Assembly (NCBI GenBank): GCA_008360955.1
Contig: LUCM01007960.1
Coordinates: 1 to 64,000, forward strand
From: Fasciolopsis buskii
Lineage: Eukaryota; Platyhelminthes; Trematoda; Plagiorchiida; Fasciolidae
Direction of reading: 5' to 3'
Length of the DNA stretch: 64,000 nucleotides
A program made the translations under genes and the position numbers. A model generated the notes under the pieces. The model had not been told where the DNA came from. It worked only from the letters and a program-made list of their open reading frames with translations, and did no database searches. Below, one piece after another: positions 12,780-23,500 of this stretch. The number at the start of each line of letters is the position of its first letter. Position 1 is the first letter of the stretch.

Positions 12780-14050
12780 ATGGTAAATGAAGCCCTTATT
12801 TGGCGATCATATTGTCTAACCAGCAGTTATGAGAAAAATGTCCGATTCATTATTGACGAACTCACTCAAACCACAACCGTAAAAGATCCTACCGTCGTGG
12901 CAGGGGACGCAAATTCTCCGGGCTTTTGTTGGTTCACCTTTGATACACTCTGCTGCGCACTGGCCTTGGTGACTGCGATTCACAAAGGATTAAAGATGTA
13001 CCACGTAATCGATTGGACAAATAACTAAATATTCTGGATTTAATTGTTTTCATGAGATTGACGAAAAGATTGACGAAAAGCAATTGAAATTATCTTTTCT
13101 GGATTCAAGCACCTGCTCGGTGGCCGCAGTCTATCATTGCTTTCTGAATGCCATATACCGCCTGGAAGCTCTGGGCCGTACTTCAGAGCAAATTTAGGTC
13201 ACTCGCATATTTTCCACCGCAGCTGCAAACGGAAGCAATTATTCCTTTCAGGACAGCCAAGGTGAGCACATGAAAAGCTGCTTAAACCTTACATGAATGA
13301 CGTGAGGACAATGGAGATGCTCAGATCTAGAAGTTCCAATTGAAAGGAAAAACCATGAAAAATACGTGAACATCTACGGAATTCAACAAGAGATACTTCA
13401 AATCACAGAATTTGCTAGCATTCCCAGAGCCAACTGTTTAAAGGAATGGCAAGAGAGTGACGATTCCCATGGAAAAGTCCTAGGACTGACGGATCTCAAA
13501 AGAGAGCCCCGAAGGACCAAACACAGCAAGCAGGGGACCCCGGCGCATTAGTGAGTGCGGACTTCAAACCTGGTCTTCAACATCAGAAAGCGGTGATGAA
13601 TGCGTGACATTTCTTATGCTGAATTAGAAAAAGTGTAGGACCTCGGAGATCCGAGGTCATTCTACCGCTGTTCAAGGCGTTTGTCTGACACCGCTAAAGA
13701 TATTTTGTCCAGGCATGGAGAACGTGTATGCCAAGAGACATGTAAATGATGGGTCACGTTCAGCGTGTTTCTGCACTCTGGTTTTGACAGCTGGGACACA
13801 CAAAATATGAACATATGCTAAAAGCACCCTGCCGATACCCCTGGAAAGACTAAGGGAGAGATGTCTTGCTACAGGTCTTCAGGATTTTTAAGGGACTGAC
13901 CGTGATACGGAGAACGGTGGAGCTCCATTCCACATAAGAAGAAACGCAGCATTAATAAGAATCGGGAGGACGATTGTGAGGGGCATGCAACTACAGGGTT
14001 GAAAAGAAAATCTTTTGCCATAATGGTAGTGGGTGGCTGGGCGAAGCTCT
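12780..14050 (+). mobile_element. CR1-like LINE remnant: endonuclease fragment plus RT C-terminus
   Basis: At 12780-13025 the frame contains VVAGDANSPGFCW, a decayed form of the GDFNSPGISW endonuclease signature. From about 13690 the plus strand shows FVQAWRTCMPRDM, matching the VQAWRPWMKRD region after the RT core. It continues with LERLRERCL and then, in shifted frames, a stretch resembling the ERLRRGDLLQVFRIFKG region, DTEN, and HIRRNAALI up to about 13990. The RT catalytic core that should lie between the endonuclease and these motifs is not visible, so the element carries a large internal deletion or is a composite. It ends about 480 bases before the kinase start codon. Confidence 0.65.
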
Positions 14051-14529
14051 CAGAGAAGCGGTCAAGGTGGAGTCAGTGCGCCAATCCAAAGGGTGACCGG
14101 ACAACGCAGGGTTACCTGTGTTTGGGAAAGACAGCGTGTGATCTATAGAGCTAAGGAGGATGGTTGAGTGAAGTGCGTCTTCCCAAATTTCTCTGTTGAA
14201 GTTTATGGGAATGGGATTTATAGTCACATACAAGATTCGGAATTCCACCATTGGAGGGCTTCCGCCCTCTTGTTGCTGCAACACCGTCTGCTTCAAGGGG
14301 CTTACAGTGCAGGAATCTGGACGATCAGACATCTATCCATAAAGCTCTGGAGTCCAATCGGAACTGAAACTGAAAATGAACTGGAACTGAGCTAAACTGA
14401 AGTGAACCTCAAGAAGGCCGACCTAAGAGCGCGTGCTTAAACTCTGGCACGTATCTTCGTGCGGATGGGCCGTTCCCCGGGCTGACAGCGATGAATGAAG
14501 TAATTTTTGTAGCGTTTCCTCTTATATAT
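14051..14529 (+). other. Region immediately upstream of the kinase start
   Basis: This would contain the promoter and 5' untranslated region if the start at 14530 is correct. No core promoter element can be assigned with confidence. The kinase reading frame stays open upstream to a TGA at 14398-14400 and contains another in-frame ATG at 14491, which would add 13 residues. Flatworm genes may also receive a trans-spliced leader, and an AG (14534-14535) sits right after the proposed ATG, so the true 5' end is uncertain. Confidence 0.4.
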
Positions 14530-14597
14530 ATGCAGAAGCCCCGTGTTAACGAAAAGCCAATAGAGGAAGCCTATGATATTTTGCAGAAGATTGGAGA
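14530..14597 (+). CDS. Kinase exon 1 (start codon to first glycine of the G-loop)
   Basis: It encodes residues 1-22 plus two bases of codon 23: MQKPRVN, then EEAYDILQKIG. The distance from this ATG to the glycine loop is close to that in human DAPK1, which favours it as the start. The donor is GTGCGT at 14598. A caveat is that TATATGCAG directly before 14536 could be a splice acceptor, in which case the coding exon begins at 14536 and the initiator is further upstream. Confidence 0.75.
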
Positions 14598-17500
14598 GTG
14601 CGTGGTTTAACTAACTGTTACTAACTACTTTTTAGTGGACATTTTGCGGAAGTGAATTTATGCGTTTGCAGGAAATCAAAGAAGGAGTTTGCTGCAAAAT
14701 TTATTCTCAAACAAAGATTCAATTCTACTTCTACAATTGGCAAGGAAGTTAAGGGCACAAGTCCTGTTGATATCGACCGGGAGGCATTCATTCTGGCTAA
14801 TTTAAAACACGAAAACATTGTGAAGCTACACGAAGTCTTTCACTGTGATGACGCCGTAGTACTTATATTGGACTTGTAAGTTGACTGCCTCTACATACTG
14901 ATTTTATAACTGTGATGTAGCCCTACAGATTTACGCTTCGCAGCGCCACTAAATTCAGCCTTTCCGCCAGTATTCTTTGAACAAATGCTGAGAATCGTTT
15001 GCTTGAATTTGTCGTTCCATTCCACTAAAATACACCAAATTCAGTCAAAATCGAAAAAATGCACAAAAGTAGATCTATCTTTGAAAATCTAAAGCCCTAA
15101 TTGTTTTCTTGAATATCCTCAGAAAAACTGGATTTTATTTTACGTAGAGATTATCTGACTGTTCCTCTGAGCAACTTTTTCTAAAGAAAGCAAATCGTCG
15201 CTGGGTCGGTTTTTCCGCTGAGTTGCTGAAGTTTTGAAGTACTACGCAGGTTTGAGGCCAATAAGCTCTTTTACCCTGGGTTTGTGAGCTTTTCCTTGAG
15301 TAAGGATGTATGTGCATTTAGCGGAAACAAGATAAACAGAAAGGGAAAAACGGTATCCACAATGTAGTACTAGGTGTTATTACGATAGTACCAGTGAAGA
15401 ACTAGATAAACAACTGAGGGCTAATTGAGGGTGATAATTTGCCGATTCAAATTGTTCTATCCTGGTTTGACCGAAGTACAGATGTTGGTTGCTCTGGTAG
15501 GTTCAGATAGGCATCTGTTTTTTCGAATGGATTTCCTTTCCGATGTTACGATTTCTTCGATGAGCGCATTGTACAAGTTTTCTGCCTCATGAGTAACGAA
15601 ACTGGCTGTCAAGACTGTCTGAGGACTCGATTTGAAAACTTTCTGGAATACCGCCTTAGTGAGAAGAGAGGGAATACGTCAAAGTGTTTACCTACCTGAC
15701 CTGATGTAAGGAGATAATAAATCAGAAAGAGTTAGCCTTTGATGCGCCACAAGTCAAGAGAGTAGAGGCTGATCTTTGATAGACAGGAAGAGTAATACAA
15801 ATGGGTGAGCCATCAAACGAATTTGATGTAGGCTCCCTGAACCCTTTCTAGCGCTTTCCGATCTCAAACAAGGCCACTGCGCACGGTCCTGCTTCCGTAT
15901 TGTATCAGGGGCAGAATACAGGTTCCGTAGATATTTGCGAGGTTGTCTGTTGAAATAGACGTGAAAGACCGATGAGTCTGCCTTTAATGGGGGTCGCCGC
16001 CTTACCAGGGAGCCTGGATATTTTGTCTTTCCAAAAGTGGAAAGTACACCTAAGTTCATATTTGCAATGCTTATAAAATGTTTTTTTTAAGTCTTGAGAA
16101 TCCCAAAGGCATGCTGAGTACGCTAAATTAATCACTGCCAATTCAAACTCCAGACGTTGCTCAATGAAATCACCATTTGGTCATAACATAGTGTAATGAG
16201 TGGACCAATAGCCAATTTCCCTCGGCAACAAATTTTCATTTCAAGTGCACTCAGAGGCCATAAAAATGTTTAAATAAGTCAGTTGTCTTTAGCGACGGGT
16301 ACTGACTGCTGGGTTCTATTTTTATGAAACCTATGCCAGCAAGTTACTGGTGAAACTGTAACGAGAAAATTCTTACTTAACTTTGTTAATGAGTGTTAAT
16401 TCTGCAACGGAGATTTGAATAACTAAATAGGACAAGCGACGGCTGTTATTTTTGACCGATTGTTAGGCTTTGGGACTAAACGATTGTAGGTGAATCTGTA
16501 GAAGGAGAAAGGATAATGCTTGAAGCGAGAGGTGAGAACAAAATCCACGATCATAATGGTTTAAAAGGACTGGCTAAAAGGTCTCAGGACCAGGAGACCC
16601 GTTGCAATCTAAATGTATACCATTTAGCAGACAGTTTTGGTTCCTCTCTGTGATTTTGGACCCGGTTTGATTTAACACCGTCTGTGGATGCGCTGAGAAA
16701 ACTAACACCTTGACGGTTTTCGGAACGACTATTTGCTTTCCAATGGCTAACGGTTATTTTATTCGTATTTCTCACAGCTTTGATTCCGCCGATTTGTCTG
16801 TACTGTGGCTGTTTTTGTTAAAGAAGTGAATGCTTTAATTTTCAAAAGCTATACCGTCACGTCTCATTGTGAAATAGGATTTGTGGCCAACTTTTAACAC
16901 TTCATCGTCCCCACTGAAGCATATGTTTGTGTATATTCTTACTTTTATATGCAAACATATATATACATATACGCAAATACCAATTCATATGCATCTTTTG
17001 CCATCGGAGCCCTAGAAAAAAACAAAAGCAGTGTAAGAGAAATTAAAGAACGGTTATATAGAACTCATGACATGTCAGCTTCTACAGACTCTCTTTTCCT
17101 AATGCCGGCGCTCCGTTGCTCTACGCGGTTCTCCTGTGAGCTGTTGCGCTTTTCAGTCGCCCATTACGGAGTATCTCTGTTTATCCGAAGGTGGCCCTTT
17201 GGGCCTTGCTCATCTAAGCGGGATGTGCAGTTCCACAGAGTTAGCCATCACGAACCACTGGTCGGTTGATCCGTTCATGCAATTTTTCTGGCAAACCTTG
17301 GCATGCCAGAGAAGCACGGCGAAGTGGTTGATTCATTTCGTTAACAGATCACATCACATCATGATGTTGCATGGGAACAAGTGCATTTTAGAGACTGGCT
17401 AGAACATGTCTTTATTCATCCTCTGTGCTGCTCAGTCACAGGCATTTAAGTTCTTTGAATTACCTATGGGTCTCGGTTACAACCGGCTGATGTGTTTGAA

Positions 17501-20500
17501 AAGCGGTTGCAAACGAATAGTAAAACCAAAAGCAACTTTTGTGAACCTGTAACGCTGGCATTGCAGTGGAATCTAGCATTTCTTCATAAAAAAGACTTAC
17601 AGTACCTCGGGCGGTAGTGTTTTCTTTTGGCTGCAAGATCCGGTCTTCGCGCTTCTGATGCCCAAGCAACCTTAGAATCCGACTACCCATTTCTTCAATG
17701 CATTTCTTAAACTAAAGGGGAATATCAGAAGGTGAAACACGAGATGCCATCATTTGCTAAGTCCCGGTATTCGTGCTCTATATCGGTTTTATTGACTTCC
17801 CTCTTTTTGGGTATGCCTGTCATCGTTTAACTTTTTGTGCTTTTTTGAATTTGTTGGAAAAGACAGGAGGAAGCAGTTCGGCGGTCGAGCTGTGACTGCG
17901 TCGAGCTACAAAGAAATTAACTTTGCTTTTTGCCTTGGCTAATGCTCGCCTTCCTGGTTGGGGCTGCAAGAGATGAGGTTTCGTGACCATTAAAGACGAC
18001 AAGAGACATGACTCATAATTGAAGTCAAATGCGCAATTATTGTACGGCCATCAATACCACTAGAATTGAGGCCATTCTTATCTGAGGAACCTGGGTCTCT
18101 CACAAATCAGCGCAGAAAGTTTCATGGAAGTATTAAAGTGCGCGCATTGAGAACATAAAACCACTTTTTGTTTTTTTACCTTTCATTGTTTGCCCTTTCT
18201 TGTGCTCAATTTTTCACAGTTCTATTTGCATTTCTGTCCGTTTCCACCGTGATTTGTTGAAGTCAGTGTAATTTAAATGTATATATGCAACGGTAAAAAT
18301 ATGCACTCCGGAACCTTAGGTCGCGGAATTTCCGGAACACTCATCTGGCTAAAATTCTGGACTAAACAAATATCTTCCACTACATCAGAACGTTTGGGGA
18401 GCATGAAGTAACGCATTTCTTGGTTTCTTGGGTTCTCCTAAATTAAATAACACCTGTGAAATACGGTGTCCGAGCTGCTCATTCAAATGGAATGACTGTG
18501 GTACCTTAAGCTCCCTAAGCAGACAACGACTGAAAGCGGATGTTTCTAATTGTATTCTTTGTAAATGACTTCTACTGCAAAGCGCCGGCAATGGTTTTTG
18601 GGATACTGCTCATTTCTAGAATTGAAAAAACATTTGGCAAATTGTGATACAAACATACTGTTATTTAGCACACCACAAACATGATCGGAGATGAGGTTCT
18701 GAAGCTCCAAGTTGACTAACTGCCTTCAGAACCTCTTGGAAAGCTCCCAAGTGTTCGTCCACAAATAGCTTTTGCTAACAAATTAATGTTCACTGCCATC
18801 TCTTGGTAAAGAGAATTCTAATTACTTGCTAGGACAAAGGCTGACCTTTAATGGTCCGTCTAAGGAAGATGGCTAAACGTTGATTACAATCTCATGTAAG
18901 AAGCATGCCATTGTATGCTTGCCGGCGTCTATGACCGGGGGGGAGCAATTAGCACCCATCCTAAAACACGTGTACTGAATAATTATTCATCTGTTCCCAG
19001 TGGAGTGCATTGTCCGCGAGCCATCCATTTGTAGTTAAGCCCTGTGGTCAAACACTCAAGGCGATTTCCCGCAGTTCAGCCCTACCCATCGATGTGGGCA
19101 ACGGAGTATTACCATCCCAATGACAAATCGTGCATCCCGGTAGATAACTACTGGTATGTAGGTCGGTAACCGAGGAGCTGTCGTACCTGTGGAGTGTCCT
19201 GCACAATTTTTATTCCCCCCATTTTGTCTCATTATTTTCGTTCATTTGCAGGATTCCGATGGCACGTGATCATTACACAGATGTATATATATGTGCTCAA
19301 AGTTGTTGCTGTGACGAGGCTGCCAGCCATATAGATAAAAAATTCACTGGCTATCAATGTCCAGTTCCGCCCCTGACACAAATCTGAGCACTGCTTCTAA
19401 GCTTACTATTAAACAAAAAGGTCTTCTTTTGCAAGTCAGCTATGTGAAAGCTTGATGTCATATCTATCGATACTGTTTTGGTTTGCACCAGGAAGACAGC
19501 AGAAGCCACTTTTTACATTGCGATTATTTAGCCATATGTACCTATTCCTATATCTGCGCTGTTTATTTTGACATTCGTGGGTTACTGTTTTATTTGTAAG
19601 GTACTGTTCTTTGCTTTTGCCATTTTTCCACCGTTCGTATTCTACCTCGCATTTAATCCTTTGGTAGCTGATAAGATAGTTTTGCGGTTATCTTTATTTT
19701 CTTACGAATTTTAATATTTCTTAAAAGATTGCTGAACGACAAATCGCTTTGTGCATTTCTCATTCTAACCGCAGACAATTAACAAATTTTAATGTCAAAG
19801 TTACGGTATTTCGGTTCTTGAGAACGTAACTTGCAGAGAGTTTGCTTAGACCTTTTACTTCATAACGTCGGAAGAGGCCCGTTATAATGGCAACGGAATC
19901 CGTTCTTGAGGCAATGCCGCCTATTCCAAAACACTTGAACCACTATTGGGGCTGCCTGCAAAGCGCGCTGGTGTGCCTAGTGCGCTGCAGGATTCTAAGA
20001 GGTAGCTTGATTGAAACTTTTTGTGCTATAAGTGGATTTGATCACTGATCACGACTATTAAAAATAGATCGGTTTGCTTGTTTGTTGAAACGTATGACGT
20101 TGCCATATAGAGATCCAAAGGAAATAATCCTGCAGTTGTTAGAGGAACATGCTGAAAGCAACCTGCGGCTTTCCAAGATGCTAAATTTTTTCTCAGATGT
20201 ATGGGTCAGAAGCCATCAATACCCCTAGAATTGAGGCCATTCTGTTTTTGTTCTCGATGGACTTCAAGCAACGCATGATTGTAATTTGTCATAGCCGGAG
20301 TTCTGACACCAACGGTTATTGTATGTGAGAAGAGGCTGAGTCAAAATGATTAAAGCTCATATAGGACAGTTTTATAAGTAATCTTCTAATTTGAATGTGT
20401 AAGCTGTGGTTCGCTAATAACGTGTATGTCGAAATACTGACAAAAGTGCTTAAGCATTATATTCAGCTATGATACCAATCTAATATTCGATCAATCCGCA

Positions 20501-23500
20501 TAAAAGGCTGCTATATACAGCGGGGCTACTTTCAGCGATCGCAAATATTGTTTTGTTTTGCTGCTCAAATTGGGAAATCTCAAATTTTTACAATCGCTGA
20601 ACTTGTTGTTTAGATTGTCAATGCGTAGGCCCAGGCACCGATGATGTCATTTCAGCTGGTGATGAGGCATTTGCAATCTAAACGCAAGGCTCAGCTCTGC
20701 CAATAATTTCAAATAATGGCACTATGAAACCCAGAAATTTCATAGTTATCATCTGCTTCACTGGCAAATCAGCCTCTCTAATGAAGCAATCGTGGAGGCT
20801 GCCATAAGGTGGATAACAGGTTTTGAAGTTTTTGATGATCGTATCCTTGATCATAGGCCTCTAATTGTTGATAGTAAGCTAGGACGATTCTTTCCATAAG
20901 ATGTGATACATCTTTCTAAAACGACCTCCTGAGATCCAGTTGCTAATGGGGAGTTTGGTGACCTAATTACAACCTTCTGAAATCAGAATAAACTGTGTGG
21001 ACTAGTTGAAATTCGTATTAGGATGCTCCTTTGATGGTGTACTTTACCGAATTTCACACGACTACAAACAAAACGCCGGATGAAGTAGTGCTAGAATTAT
21101 CTTTTTGAGTTTGCTATATTGCAGCCTATCTGAGGATCACTATTAAAGACCAATGCACAATAGCGTGCATGGATAAATATGAGGCTGAATATCAAACAGT
21201 GGGTCGTGGGAAAACCTTAGTTCATTGGTTAGACATAGGACACCGGGTCCTAAATTTCAATAGTAAAAAAAGCAGTAGATTTAAAGACTAAAGGTTTTAA
21301 GTCATATAATGAGTGTGCCCGCAAGTCAACAAACCCGCCGCAGGCCATTCGCCGAAGCAGGTGCTTGTTGAAAAACAGGTCACAGTAGCCAGTCCGTACG
21401 AGACAGAGAAAGGGAGGAAACGTCAGCCAATGAACTCGCTCGTGTAATTGCGGTTGGACTGCTGGTTTGAGGCCCACGATAAAATTCACATGACAGTTGA
21501 TGTGGCATAATGAAGCAATCAAAGGCGGTCTTGCATTCCAGCTGTTTTTCTTCTATGTGAGAACCTGAGAAAAATTAACAATCGAATTCTAAACTGGCGT
21601 GTTAGTTCTATGAGAGTTTGACACAGCGAAAGTTTATTTTAGCCTATCGATATAAGACGTTTGGGATCGTTCATTTGCTTTTGATATTGACAGTAATTCT
21701 TTGTTTATTTTTTCCTGTGTTACTGGCTCTCGCACTCTATTCTTCTGCTGCACGAAGTTTTTTATTTCGTAAGGTAAAGTAACTGATAATAATAATTTAC
21801 TTCGGTTTTTGATGTGTTTCTCGAAGTGCGTATTAGGTACGTCAAAATTGCAATGCTGAATAAAGCAAAACAACTGTAATATATCCGGTCATTTGCTTTG
21901 GAGGTGGTAATAATTCACGTTAGGTCCCAGCCGAGGAATTAAATTACCGACTTTGGAAGTTCTGAAATGTAAATAATTAAAAAACCAACTGATACGACTA
22001 GTATCCTTTTTTGTAATAATGTAAATTTCCACCAAAAAGGATTTTGTATAATGATTTTATGCTACTCTGTCAACTTTATATACTATCCATTTAACTAATG
22101 CATGCCGTTCTCATAGTGGCAGTATAAGGAGTGAGACCTAATAGTCTACGATGGTCACAGCATTGTTACAAGGAATCGGCCATAATAACAGGAAATATTA
22201 GAGTAGTAGGAAATAGCACGTAGGGCTCCACTAAATAGGGCATGAAAGCGAGCCCAATGTCACTGTTCTGTTTCCTGCTAATTAAAAACGCCACACGTCT
22301 GATTATACACTAAAATTGGAAGAATCAGATATTGTTCAGCGAAAATCTGATTCTTCAATGAGTTAAATCAAACTGCTTAACACGGAAAAGTGTTGCCTTG
22401 ATAAGTTTTGCTCACGGCATATTTGCCTAGTTCGGCATGGTAGATGACAACAATTCTCAGCGCTCATCTTGTAATCCGTAACAATGCCGTTTATCGAAAA
22501 CAGTAACGATTACTTGGGACCCATGAGCCGATAATGCCACTTAGTAAGCCATTTAAGGCTGAAATGGAGGAGAGTAGTGGCAAACACTCGCCAGCTCTTA
22601 GTTCTCATGCTGGGTTAACGCCCTAATGTCTTATGAGTGAGACTTCTGATTCAAGGCCCTCGGTTAGGGTTCTCAAAGGAAAACCCATTCTGCGGCGTTG
22701 ATAGCCGCTACATATCAATTGCCCAAATACATCCACCATCCAATTTACGCGAGACTTTTCTGATTTCGTTTTTTCCGGCGTGAAGACTACGCAAGATGCC
22801 ACGAAGAACGATGGCTCGACTGGTTGTTCCAATAAGAGCATTAGTCAAAGGAGAAGAAATGGTTCACCAGCATTATCTAAACACCGGTGTTCATTTTGCT
22901 TAGGGTCCCTCAATATCAGCACACCCAATCAACTAAGGCAGCAAGTCGCCCTAACTAGAACTAGAAATTTTAAAGTAGATGTTTGCTGTCTTTGAAGCGC
23001 GCATCCAGGATCCCGCTTCCATGATCACTCTTCCTAGGCCAGATACTGACTTGTCCTCTTGCTTCCCTCATCTCGCGTCCGGTGATCCGGTTTCGAACCC
23101 TGTGAGGACGCAGTCCAAGCGTGCATTCTTAGACTGGATTCCTGTCAATAGTCCTTTTTGTGCAGTTTGGATGAGTTCTTCTGTGCATGTGAATAGCAGG
23201 TGTTTGAGGCGTTGTTTGTTCGTCATATCTGTGTACTTCTGCTGACTGGAGCTTCTCTGATACTAAAGGTGAGTTCTACTGGGAAGTTATCTCGATTACT
23301 CCACATTGTGCGTTTAACGGACGTTGCTGGTGACTTTAACGCCCAAACTAGTTGTATAGTTGAGACGAAACGGCGCACTGGAGGCCAATTTTCTGTTTCA
23401 GCTGATTGGATAGACAACGGAAATTGTCTTATCGAAGTATATTCTAACCACAGACCTTTTCTGGAAAAACCATTGTTTGTCTTAGAAAGCGACATTGACT

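Noticed and set aside
15754..16141. Two overlapping minus-strand frames in intron 2
   Set aside because: Basic and open, but no motif from any element or gene family could be aligned.
17136..17402. 88-codon frame with a Cys/His-rich look
   Set aside because: No regular spacing of Cys/His and no homology recognised; probably chance in a GC-moderate patch.
23085..23110. tRNA B-box-like GGTTTCGAACC
   Set aside because: It lies inside the RTE endonuclease coding sequence, and no A box or cloverleaf can be drawn around it.
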